Below, in pieces: positions 1 through 5,447 of a stretch of 5,447 bases of DNA (position 1 is the stretch's first letter; every line of letters begins with the position of its first letter). The notes below the pieces were generated by a model. That model was not told where the DNA came from and made no database searches. It worked only from the letters and a program-made list of their open reading frames with translations. Source of the stretch: an uncultured Hyphomicrobiales bacterium (GTDB lineage: Bacteria; Pseudomonadota; Alphaproteobacteria; Rhizobiales; Beijerinckiaceae). The position numbers were made by a program, and so were the translations under genes. The stretch is from NCBI GenBank assembly GCA_903932565.1, contig CAIZGQ010000699.1, positions 1-5,447 on the forward strand, given 5' to 3'.

Positions 1-69
1 GCACTAAGTGATAGTCGTTAGTGTCATCAGCTAGACTGAGGGAGATGTTAGCACGGCGCTCGTGATTAG
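1..69. other. Left-edge flank with no recognisable gene
   Basis: This stretch contains stops in all three forward frames and is richer in A and T than the rest of the window. The reading frame of the methyltransferase that follows is closed here by a TAG at 67-69, with more in-frame stops before it. Two short inverted repeats are visible: CACTAA (2-7) with TTAGTG (18-23), and, just past this stretch, CGAGA (72-76) with TCTCG (79-83). One minus-strand frame is open to the window edge, but it has no start codon and resembles no family I know. It may be a contig-end artefact, a rearrangement point or plain non-coding DNA. Confidence 0.4.
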
Positions 70-534
70 TTCGAGAGGTCTCGGCTCGACCTTGATCTGG
101 CGTCAAAAAGCTGGATCGAAAAATTTGCGCGGGAGCTCGCTGCGCACAGCCTGCCACTTTATACGATCCTCACCTATTCCGGCGACGAAATCTGGCGTCC
201 GGCGCACGCGCATGACGCGGCCGTTCTCGCAGCTTTTCATCATCATCAGGTCACGGATAAAGGCTTTGGGGCTGCTGCTGGACCTGCGGCAGCGGGTCTT
301 CTGTCAGACGCCTTGAAAGAGCAAGGCTATGCAGTTGAGGCCGCTCAAAGCCCCTGGGAGCTTGGCGTAGATGAGCGCGGCCTGATGCAGGCACTGGCAC
401 GCGGCATCGCTGGCGCAGCAGACGAGACCGGCATGCTGGACAAAGCCAATGTGCGTGACTGGCTCACCGCCCGGGAGACTGCCGTATCCTGCACGATCAG
501 CCATATTGATCTGCTGGCACGCCCGCAACGCTGA
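70..534 (+). CDS. Class I SAM-dependent methyltransferase, C-terminal fragment
   Basis: The open frame encodes about 154 residues ending in HIDLLARPQR. Its segments resemble the C-terminal part of a class I SAM-dependent methyltransferase family common in alphaproteobacteria: SWIEKFARELAAH, then YTILTYSGDEIW, then AFHHHQVTDKGFG followed by AGPAA, then SPWELG and a final helical stretch. Such proteins are usually about 260-280 residues, so roughly 110 N-terminal residues are missing, including the glycine-rich SAM-binding motif. There is no ATG near the left end; the first usable starts (TTG at 313, ATG at 385) would remove still more. Similarity seems to begin around base 97, just after an in-frame stop at 67-69. 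A fragment of this kind should not bind SAM, so it is either a pseudogene or a gene cut by an assembly or rearrangement junction. It converges on the cytochrome gene with a 26-base gap. The substrate is unknown, and the family call rests on remembered sequence pattern. Confidence 0.6.
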   Translation, partial: FERSRLDLDLASKSWIEKFARELAAHSLPLYTILTYSGDEIWRPAHAHDAAVLAAFHHHQVTDKGFGAAAGPAAAGLLSDALKEQGYAVEAAQSPWELGVDERGLMQALARGIAGAADETGMLDKANVRDWLTARETAVSCTISHIDLLARPQR

Positions 535-560
535 ACGCTGCGGGCTCGGTTGAAATGGTC

Positions 561-1115
561 TCAGCTCGCCCGGTTGGGAAGCATGCGCTGCATCACGCCA
601 TCGCGCTTGACCCACGCATGCATGGCAGCGCCGCCGACGTGCAGCACAAACAAAGCTGAGATCAGCACGCCACCGGCCCAGTGAACCCAGAAGATCTTGT
701 CGGCGAACTTCTCATCTTTCGCGAGCAAAGCAGGCAGCTTCAACCCAAAAAAGCTCGGGCCTTCTCCGTAAGCCGAGACGCCGAAATAGCCGATCACCGG
801 CATGGCAAAAAGCAACGCGTAAAAACTGTAGTGCACAAGCGTCGACAGCTTGCGCTCCATCGGCGACAGGCTTTGCGCGGGCGCGGGCGTTCCGCTCAGG
901 CGGCGCGCAAATCGAACAATCATCAAAACAAACAGCAGCAGTCCGAAGGATTCATGCGCGTTGAAAATATTGTCCTGGAGTGGGCCTTCCGGCAGGTCCC
1001 CCATGATGAACCCCACGGGGATGAGCACGATCACCATGACCGCAATGATCCAGTGAAGCGTTTTGGCAGTGGCGGAATAAGGGGTCTCACCGGTCACGGA
1101 AGTCGCTTGCATCAT
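561..1115 (-). CDS. Cytochrome b561-type haem b membrane protein
   Basis: The product is a 184-residue inner-membrane di-haem b cytochrome of the bacterial b561 (CybB/YodB, Ni_hydr_CYTB) family, which passes electrons between the quinone pool and a partner. Four hydrophobic segments are visible, near residues 20-39, 54-70, 95-113 and 143-163. The expected axial haem ligands are present: His21 (LHW) in helix 1, His54 (AHESFG) in helix 2, and His145 and His159 (WVHWAGG, VLHVGG) in helix 4. The length is normal, and the C-terminal HAWVKRDGVMQRMLP is the usual cytoplasmic tail of the family. The start is the first of two adjacent ATG codons; GAAGGG lies 6 bases upstream (1122-1127). The gene follows the RibD-type reductase by 49 bases on the same strand, so the two are probably one transcript. 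In E. coli CybB is a superoxide:ubiquinone oxidoreductase; whether this protein does the same, or serves another donor, cannot be read from the sequence. Confidence 0.93.
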   Translation of the reverse strand: MMQATSVTGETPYSATAKTLHWIIAVMVIVLIPVGFIMGDLPEGPLQDNIFNAHESFGLLLFVLMIVRFARRLSGTPAPAQSLSPMERKLSTLVHYSFYALLFAMPVIGYFGVSAYGEGPSFFGLKLPALLAKDEKFADKIFWVHWAGGVLISALFVLHVGGAAMHAWVKRDGVMQRMLPNRAS

Positions 1116-1164
1116 GTCTTTCCCTTCATGCGCGCGGCATGCCGCTCAGTCACATCTTTATGCT

Positions 1165-1941
1165 TTACGCGGTAACATGTCGGCAGGATGAAAGATCGCA
1201 GTCAAAAAGCACATCCCCACCGCCCAGCAGATGCACGTGCGTGACGGGGCGCCGGGCAAGGGCGAGATCCGCCACCGGCTTCAGGTCGATCCCTGCACGT
1301 CCCGAGCCAATCAGCACGGGCGACACAAGAACATGCAGGCGATCCAGGCATTCTGCGTCGAGAAAGCGCGCAATCGTATTTGCACCCCCCTCGATGAGAA
1401 TGCGTTTCATGCCAGCGGCGAACAGGGCATCGAGGATGCTTCGAGGCGCCAGCTGGCCATTTTGCGTGGCAACCGACAGGCACTCCACGCCAGCCTTTGC
1501 TGCCGCGCCATGGGCCACATCACTTCCAGGTTCTCCCGCCGCACGGACCAAGATGCGACGAATGCCGTCGGCCTCGAGCCATTTGCCAGTTCCGTCGAGC
1601 CGACCATTGGGGTCGATCACCACGCGGGCTGGATGCTTGCCGCCCGGATAGCGGCGGACCGTCAATTGGGGGTCATCCGCGAGGACTGTGCTGCAGCCAA
1701 CCACCACCGCGTCGACATGCGCCCTCAGGCTGTGCAGGTGGTCGAGCGCCGCCGGGCCGTTGATATAGCGGGACTCGCCGCTGATGGTCGCAATGCGACC
1801 GTCCAGCGACTGGCCGAGCTGCGCGACCACAAAGGGGCGATCAAGAATGGGCTGCCGAAAAGGTTCAAACACGCTCTGGGCATCCGAACTGCCAGGCGAT
1901 GCGTATTCTCCGATGTCGCAAACGGGCAAATGGCACTCCAC
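1165..1941 (-). CDS. Stand-alone RibD-type reductase (RibD_C domain)
   Basis: The 258-residue protein consists of a single RibD_C (dihydrofolate reductase-like) domain. In bifunctional RibD this domain uses NADPH to reduce the ribosyl ring of 5-amino-6-(5-phosphoribosylamino)uracil in riboflavin synthesis. Visible motifs are QLGQSLDGRIAT (41-52) with GESRYING after it, VVVGCSTVLADDPQLTVR (79-96), the cofactor-loop EGGA (184-187) and VLVSPVLIGSG (204-214). The zinc-dependent deaminase domain that precedes this domain in full RibD is absent, so any riboflavin role needs a deaminase encoded elsewhere. The start is a GTG preceded by AAAGG 4 bases away; the first 33 or so residues are outside the domain, and an in-frame stop lies about 16 codons upstream. 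It is divergent from ribA and upstream of the b561 gene. Stand-alone homologues are annotated as RibD family proteins, and the true substrate of this group is uncertain, although proximity to ribA favours a pterin or pyrimidine intermediate. Confidence 0.88.
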   Translation of the reverse strand: MECHLPVCDIGEYASPGSSDAQSVFEPFRQPILDRPFVVAQLGQSLDGRIATISGESRYINGPAALDHLHSLRAHVDAVVVGCSTVLADDPQLTVRRYPGGKHPARVVIDPNGRLDGTGKWLEADGIRRILVRAAGEPGSDVAHGAAAKAGVECLSVATQNGQLAPRSILDALFAAGMKRILIEGGANTIARFLDAECLDRLHVLVSPVLIGSGRAGIDLKPVADLALARRPVTHVHLLGGGDVLFDCDLSSCRHVTA

Positions 1942-2105
1942 ATAGCCTTTTGTCGGACCTCGCTGAAATGTGAGGCGACGTGTTAATTATCTTAAGTTAC
2001 GCAATGACGTACCGCCTAGGGTGGTCACGGCTATGATATAACCCAGATTAAGTCCCTTGCGGGGTCGAGGCGTTCGTGACGGCAAATCTATTTCAAAAAG
2101 AAAGA
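1942..2105. promoter_or_regulatory. Divergent promoter region between the RibD-type reductase gene and ribA
   Basis: This 164-base region separates the two divergent riboflavin-related genes and should hold both promoters. It has an AT-rich patch at 1982-1998 with the near-repeats TTAATTA and TTAAGTTA. It also has an imperfect dyad, ACC-g-CCTAGG-gt-GGT (2011-2025), and a TATGAT at 2032-2037 that could be a -10 element for ribA. No convincing -35 lies 16-18 bases upstream of that -10. I looked for the conserved core of an FMN riboswitch (AGGGCAGGGTGAAATTCC and related blocks) on both strands and did not see it. The promoter elements themselves are guesses; the region is assigned mainly by position. 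Confidence 0.35.
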
Positions 2106-3197
2106 ATGAGCTCCGCAGCGACCATCGCCGTGGAGCGTGCCATCGCAGAAGTGCGAGCCGGCCGTCCCGTGCTGATCAGCGAGGGGCAGGCCCAGCTCCT
2201 GGTGTTCAGCGTTGATGCGCTCGAGCCTGCCATGGCCGCCCGGCTGGATGCGCTGGCCCATGGGACGGGTCGCCTGGTGTTGCCGGCCCCACGCCTGCGT
2301 CGGCTTGGTCTTGAGCGCGAAGAGGCTGGCTTTGTAGCCCTGCCGCACATTGATCTTGCCCGCATCCAGGCGCTGGCGCTCGACATCAACACGCGGATCG
2401 ACACCCCCGTCGCGAGCCTCTCGCATGTCCATCAGAGCGCGCTGGAGCTGTTGTCGCTTGCGCAGGTACTCCCCACAGCCCTGGTGCTGCCGGGTGATGG
2501 CACGCGCGATCAATTCCCCAGCACGTTGCATGTGGGAGCCGCAGACATCATGGGCTACCGCGGCGCGCAAAATGCGGCCTTGCGGCTGATTGGCCGTGCG
2601 CCCGTGCCGCTGGAGGGTGCTCAGACCAGCGAGTTTGTCGTGTTCCGCGGCGGCGAGGGCATGCGTGATCAGGTGGCGGTGATTGTCGGCAAGCCTGACC
2701 TCAGCCAGCCCGTAACCATTCGCTTGCACTCGGCCTGCCTGACGGGAGACCTGTTTGGCAGCCTCAAATGCGACTGCGGCGACCAATTGCGGGACACAGC
2801 CCGCTTCATGGCCGAGAACGAAGGCGGGATTATTCTATATTTGGACCAGGAGGGGCGCGGCAACGGCCTTTCCAACAAGATCCGCGCTTACCAGCTGCAG
2901 GCGCAGGGCTTCGACACCTACGACGCTGACGAAGTGCTGGGATTTGACCACGACCAGCGCGGGTTCGCCTTTGCGGCGGACATGCTGAAGCAGCTTGGCG
3001 TCAACCAAGTGCGCATCATGACCAACAATCCACTGAAGATTGCAGCGCTGGAAGAGGCTGGCCTTAAGGTTGTGTCAGACCAGCGGATCATGGGTCGATT
3101 GAACGCCCACAATGTCCGCTATCTCGCCACCAAGCGCGACCGCGCCGGGCACATGATTGAAACCGATCCGACCAAGACCGATCCGACCAAGACCTGA
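2106..3197 (+). CDS. ribA: GTP cyclohydrolase II with divergent N-terminal domain
   Basis: The 363-residue protein opens the imidazole ring of GTP to give 2,5-diamino-6-(5-phosphoribosylamino)pyrimidinone, formate and pyrophosphate, the first step of riboflavin synthesis. The C-terminal domain (about 170-350) is complete: zinc ligands Cys211, Cys222 and Cys224 (HSACLTGD, KCDCGDQ), YLDQEGRGNGLSNKIRAY (245-262), the D283-x-R285 pair and TNNPLK (306-311). The N-terminal domain (about 1-165) begins AIAEVRAGRPVLI, reminiscent of DHBP synthase RibB, but the acidic DDEDRENEGD-type active-site motif is missing, so it probably has no RibB activity. Many alphaproteobacterial RibA proteins carry such an extension. 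I chose ATG 2106 because SSAATIAVERAIAE is the usual beginning. An in-frame GTG at 2076, preceded by GAGG 5 bases upstream, would add ten residues and is a real alternative. The tail ends in a duplicated TDPTK. ribA is divergent from the RibD-type gene and converges on fabI. Confidence 0.94.
   Translation: MSSAATIAVERAIAEVRAGRPVLISEGQAQLLVFSVDALEPAMAARLDALAHGTGRLVLPAPRLRRLGLEREEAGFVALPHIDLARIQALALDINTRIDTPVASLSHVHQSALELLSLAQVLPTALVLPGDGTRDQFPSTLHVGAADIMGYRGAQNAALRLIGRAPVPLEGAQTSEFVVFRGGEGMRDQVAVIVGKPDLSQPVTIRLHSACLTGDLFGSLKCDCGDQLRDTARFMAENEGGIILYLDQEGRGNGLSNKIRAYQLQAQGFDTYDADEVLGFDHDQRGFAFAADMLKQLGVNQVRIMTNNPLKIAALEEAGLKVVSDQRIMGRLNAHNVRYLATKRDRAGHMIETDPTKTDPTKT
3162..3194 (+). repeat. 15-bp in-frame tandem duplication at the 3' end of ribA
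   Basis: ACCGATCCGACCAAG occurs twice back to back (3162-3176 and 3177-3191), followed by the first three bases of a third copy and the stop codon. It encodes TDPTK-TDPTK-T as the last residues of RibA. The copies are identical, which suggests a recent slippage event. It lies outside the catalytic domain and is probably neutral. Confidence 0.95.
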
Positions 3198-3254
3198 GGG
3201 TTACGTCAGGTCGAGGCGCGCCGACGACCCCCGCCCGGCCTCGCGTCGCTAAGC

Positions 3255-4097
3255 TCAATCCTTGCTGGCGACCGTGATGTCGGGTGCCAGCGGGTTCTTC
3301 ATGCCCACCACATGATAGCCGGCATCCACGTGCAGAACTTCGCCGGTGATGCCGCGAGACATGGGCGAGAGCAGGAAGGCTGCTGTCTCGCCGACTTCCT
3401 CGATGGTGACGGTCCGGCGCAAGGGTGCGTTGTACTCGTTCCACTTCAGGATATAGCGGAAGTCGCCGATACCAGAGGCGGCCAGCGTCTTGATCGGACC
3501 AGCTGACAGCGCGTTAATGCGGATATCTTTTTCGCCAAGATCGGCCGCGAGATAGCGCACGCTGGCTTCCAAGGCCGCCTTGGCAACGCCCATCACATTG
3601 TAATGCGGCATCCACTTTTCAGCGCCGTAATAGGTCAGGGTCAGCATGGAGCCGCCCTTGGTCATGAGCTTTTCCGCCCGCTGCGCAATTGCGGTGAAGG
3701 AATAGCAGGAGATGAGCAGGGACTTGGTGAAGTTCGCCTCAGACGTATCCACATAGCGTCCGGTCAACTCGTCCTTGTCGGCAAAGGCGATGCAATGGAC
3801 GACGAAATCCAGCCCGCCCCAAAGCTTGTCCACCTCGGCAAAGACCGCATCGATGGACGCTGAATCCGTCACATCGCAATGGCCGACGACAGCCGCGTTG
3901 AGCTCGGCCGCCAGCGGGCGAACACGCTTTTCCAGCGCCTCACCCTGAAAGGAAAAGGCAAGCTCAGCGCCATGGGCGCGCGCAGCCCGCGCAATGCCCC
4001 ATGCAATGGAGCGATTGTTGGCAACCCCCATCACCAGGCCGCGCTTGCCCGCCAGAATGCCCCCGGCCGGCGTCGCTGTGCTTGCTGCTTGCACCAT
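3255..4097 (-). CDS. fabI: Enoyl-[acyl-carrier-protein] reductase (NADH), FabI
   Basis: The 280-residue protein is a short-chain dehydrogenase/reductase that reduces trans-2-enoyl-ACP to acyl-ACP, the last step of each elongation cycle of type II fatty acid synthesis in the cytosol. The N-terminal cofactor motif GLVMGVANNRSIAWGIA (20-36) is the FabI form of the Rossmann glycine motif. The catalytic pair is Tyr166 and Lys173 (YNVMGVAK, Tyr-x6-Lys), with Tyr156 matching E. coli Tyr146. SAGPIKTLAASGI (198-210) and GITGEVLHVDAG (249-260) are typical. Length is slightly over the E. coli enzyme (262), owing to a short N-terminal lead and a C-terminal tail. Ala104 sits where E. coli has Gly93, a triclosan-resistance position; alanine is also the native residue in triclosan-sensitive S. 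aureus FabI, so this does not imply resistance. The start has only a weak GGA upstream, overlapping a GANTC site at 4101-4105. It converges on ribA with a 57-base gap and diverges from the dioxygenase gene. Confidence 0.97.
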   Translation of the reverse strand: MVQAASTATPAGGILAGKRGLVMGVANNRSIAWGIARAARAHGAELAFSFQGEALEKRVRPLAAELNAAVVGHCDVTDSASIDAVFAEVDKLWGGLDFVVHCIAFADKDELTGRYVDTSEANFTKSLLISCYSFTAIAQRAEKLMTKGGSMLTLTYYGAEKWMPHYNVMGVAKAALEASVRYLAADLGEKDIRINALSAGPIKTLAASGIGDFRYILKWNEYNAPLRRTVTIEEVGETAAFLLSPMSRGITGEVLHVDAGYHVVGMKNPLAPDITVASKD

Positions 4098-4157
4098 ATC
4101 GATTCCGTTTCTGAACCTGCACGCCCAATGGCAATGCCTCTTCGCCGTTTAAGGGCA

Positions 4158-4177
4158 GACTTGCCGTTTCGCAAGTC
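4158..4177. repeat. Perfect inverted repeat, candidate operator or hairpin
   Basis: GACTTGC (4158-4164) and GCAAGTC (4171-4177) are exact reverse complements separated by CGTTTC. The 20-base symmetric element lies about 60 bases upstream of the fabI start and about 245 bases upstream of the dioxygenase start. The dyad is of the size bound by dimeric helix-turn-helix regulators, and could also fold into a 7-bp, 6-nt-loop hairpin in a fabI leader RNA. No regulator gene is in the window to pair it with. Confidence 0.45.
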
Positions 4178-4362
4178 ATTGACGCTATGTGGACTGGCGC
4201 TGACCACCGTCTTTATGCCGGCTGCGCCCCAAACGGCTGGCACCGGGCCTCAAGGCCAAGCTCGATGCGGCATGCGCATCGGTTCGCGAAATTGGTCGTC
4301 GGCACGTGTCTTTGCGTTGGCATCATGCCCCCGTGTCCAGTAGAACGAAGGTCAGCAAAACA

Positions 4363-4396
4363 GGCGGCATTGGGCTTTGCGCCGAGGCCTGCCGCC
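4363..4396. repeat. Inverted repeat upstream of the dioxygenase ribosome binding site
   Basis: GGCGGCA (4363-4369) and TGCCGCC (4390-4396) are exact reverse complements around a 20-base spacer, within which GGC and GCC could add a small inner stem. The right arm ends 10 bases before the ribosome binding site. There is no T-run after it, so it is not a typical terminator. It could be an operator or a leader hairpin, but GC-rich sequence produces such repeats by chance fairly often. Confidence 0.3.
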
Positions 4397-4406
4397 ACAA
4401 ACTGAC

Positions 4407-4414
4407 AGGAGAGG
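4407..4414 (+). promoter_or_regulatory. Strong ribosome binding site of the dioxygenase gene
   Basis: AGGAGAGG stands 8 bases before ATG 4423. It decides the start, because the frame stays open for a further 73 codons upstream with no ATG. Confidence 0.85.
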
Positions 4415-4422
4415 ACGCCATC

Positions 4423-5447
4423 ATGACCGAGTCCCTTGGACGCATGGAAGACCTGCCCGCTGACTATCGTCAGGAGATGGAAAAGGCTCAGGTTTCACCG
4501 CTCTGGCCGCAGATGCGCAACGTTTTGCCCCACAACGCACCCATGCCGATTTCGCAGGCCACCCTCTGGGCGTTTGACCGGGTGCGGCCCCTGCTGATCC
4601 GCGCTGGCGAGCTGACCCCGGTGGAAAAGGCCGAGCGGCGCGTTCTCGTGCTGTCGGACCCGGGCCGTGGTGTCGGTGCCATGCAGGCCACCGCCTCGAT
4701 CTATTGCGGGCTGCAACTGCTGCTGCCGGGCGAGAAGGCCCCAGCACACAAGCACACCCCCAGTGCGGCCCGGATCGTGGTGGAGGGCGAGGGCGCCTAC
4801 ACCATCGTGGATGGCGAAAAGCTTCCCATGAGCCGGGGTGACCTGATCTTGACCCCGACGGGTTGCTGGCATGACCACGGCCATGACGGCACCGAGCCGG
4901 TGATCTGGCTCGATCTCCTCGACCTGCCGCTGTATTATTACCTCGAAGGGTCTTACGCCGTCGAAGCGGAGCTGCAGGCCCCGCGCAATCGGCCGGATGC
5001 GGCCAATATCGAATATTCCAGCGCAGGCCTCGTCCCCAGCCGCAAGCTTGGCGAGCGCGCCGCGAAATACCCGATGATGCGCTACCCCTGGACCAAGACC
5101 GAGGCAACGCTGCGCGCCGCGGCCGCCTACACACCGGCGAGCGAAGCGGTGGAGTTCGACTTCGTCAATCCCGAGACCGGCAAGTCCGTGCTGCCAGCCT
5201 TCGGCTTTACCGCGATGATGCTGCGTCCGGGCCATACGATCAGCCCGCCGCTGCGCTCCTGCAGCGCTGTCTTCCACGCTGTAAAAGGCCATGGCACCAC
5301 GGTCGTGAATGGCAAGACCATTGAATGGAAGGCGGGCGACACCTTCTCAACGCCGGTGTTTGCTGCGCTGGACCACAAAGCCATGGGCGAAGACGCATTT
5401 CTGATGCGCGGGCACGACACGCCCTTGCAGGAAAAGCTCGATTATTA
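4423..5447 (+). CDS. gtdA: Gentisate 1,2-dioxygenase-type bicupin, cut by the right edge
   Basis: The frame gives 341 residues and continues past the window; family members are about 340-370 residues, so only the last few are missing. Gentisate 1,2-dioxygenase is a cytosolic non-haem Fe(II) enzyme that splits the ring of gentisate to maleylpyruvate. The N-terminal part has PLWPQMRNVLPHNAP and WAFDRVRPLLIRAGEL (49-64), then AERRVLVLSDPG (70-81), all typical. The first cupin carries the iron ligands His109 and His111 (AHKHTPSA) and His150 (GCWHDHGHD), with VVEGEGAYTIVDGE (119-132) between. The second cupin (about 262-320) has FHAVKGHGTTVVNGK and a GD turn but no His-x-His set, as is normal in this family. 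An upstream AGGAGAGG supports the start. The close relatives 1-hydroxy-2-naphthoate and salicylate dioxygenases share this fold and cannot be ruled out. Genes for maleylpyruvate isomerase and fumarylpyruvate hydrolase often lie beside it, but none is in this window. Confidence 0.92.
   Translation, partial: MTESLGRMEDLPADYRQEMEKAQVSPLWPQMRNVLPHNAPMPISQATLWAFDRVRPLLIRAGELTPVEKAERRVLVLSDPGRGVGAMQATASIYCGLQLLLPGEKAPAHKHTPSAARIVVEGEGAYTIVDGEKLPMSRGDLILTPTGCWHDHGHDGTEPVIWLDLLDLPLYYYLEGSYAVEAELQAPRNRPDAANIEYSSAGLVPSRKLGERAAKYPMMRYPWTKTEATLRAAAAYTPASEAVEFDFVNPETGKSVLPAFGFTAMMLRPGHTISPPLRSCSAVFHAVKGHGTTVVNGKTIEWKAGDTFSTPVFAALDHKAMGEDAFLMRGHDTPLQEKLDY

Larger units (their letters stand above)
4098..4422. 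other. Divergent intergenic region between fabI and the dioxygenase gene
   Basis: These 325 bases must contain the 5' regions of both fabI (leftward) and the dioxygenase (rightward). They hold a perfect 7-bp inverted repeat (4158-4177), a second 7-bp inverted repeat just before the dioxygenase ribosome binding site (4363-4396), and a GATTC site 4 bases upstream of the fabI start. I could not place a convincing -35/-10 pair for either gene; TTGACG at 4179-4184 has no good -10 at 16-18 bases. A forward frame at 4128-4343 begins with a signal-peptide-like sequence, but I do not accept it as a gene. The frame leading into the dioxygenase is open from 4204, but the strong ribosome binding site marks the start at 4423. 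Confidence 0.5.

Noticed and set aside
1..99. Minus-strand frame open to the left edge, ending in the residues LADDTNDYHLV
   Set aside because: About 33 codons with no start codon and no recognised family; this length is expected by chance.
541..572. Possible terminator between the methyltransferase fragment and the b561 gene (CGGGC with GCCCG)
   Set aside because: Five-bp stem with a 22-base loop, no T-run, and one arm lies inside the b561 coding sequence.
1134..1145. Perfect 12-bp palindrome GCGGCATGCCGC between the reductase and b561 genes
   Set aside because: It has no loop and sits in a short intra-operon gap; in GC-rich DNA this is compatible with chance.
681..1175. Long forward frame antisense to the b561 gene
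   Set aside because: Shadow of a clear membrane protein gene; arginine- and glutamine-rich, with no family resemblance and no ribosome binding site.
1231..1986. Long forward frame antisense to the RibD-type reductase
   Set aside because: The minus strand encodes a recognisable RibD_C domain; the opposite frame is open only because of codon composition.
1983..1995. CtrA-like site TTAA-TTATC-TTAA upstream of the RibD-type gene
   Set aside because: The spacer is 5 bases, whereas the known CtrA full site has TTAA-N7-TTAA.
3212..3243. Possible bidirectional terminator between ribA and fabI (CGAGGC with GCCTCG)
   Set aside because: Only a 6-bp stem around a 20-base loop, with a competing CGACG/CGTCG pairing and no T-run on either strand.
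4495..5292. Long minus-strand frame opposite the dioxygenase
   Set aside because: The plus strand encodes a recognisable bicupin with iron ligands and a strong ribosome binding site; the antisense product matches nothing I know.

Overview
The window looks like ordinary chromosomal DNA from a GC-rich alphaproteobacterium. Four things point there: the sequence character of RibA and of the stand-alone RibD-type reductase, a FabI with the IAFADKDELTGRY stretch, clear Shine-Dalgarno starts on two genes, and a marked shortage of GANTC sites (5 found by eye, roughly 19 expected), as seen where the CcrM methylase is present. The order or genus cannot be fixed from this sequence alone.

Layout from left to right. 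Bases 1 to about 90 do not continue the first gene and are full of stops. They are followed by the C-terminal part of a class I SAM-dependent methyltransferase (+, ends at 534) whose N-terminal, cofactor-binding half is absent. It converges on a cytochrome b561-type membrane protein (-, 561-1115). That gene lies 49 bases downstream of a stand-alone RibD-type reductase (-, 1165-1941) and is probably co-transcribed with it. Divergent from the reductase is ribA, GTP cyclohydrolase II (+, 2106-3197), with an extra N-terminal domain and a tandemly duplicated C-terminal tail. ribA converges on fabI, enoyl-ACP reductase (-, 3255-4097). A 325-base divergent intergenic region then leads to a gentisate 1,2-dioxygenase-type bicupin gene (+, from 4423) that runs off the right edge with only its last residues missing.

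Functionally, this is a riboflavin-related pair facing away from each other (ribA and the RibD-type reductase), an essential fatty acid synthesis gene (fabI), a haem b membrane electron carrier, and the ring-cleavage enzyme of the gentisate route of aromatic catabolism. I see no mobile element, CRISPR array, tRNA, rRNA or defence system, and nothing that amounts to a new multi-gene system. The points most worth a second look are a perfect 7-bp inverted repeat between fabI and the dioxygenase gene, the abrupt left end of the methyltransferase, the RibA N-terminal domain that lacks the usual DHBP synthase acidic motif, the 15-bp tandem duplication at the ribA 3' end, and the GANTC depletion with two of the five sites at the fabI/dioxygenase starts.
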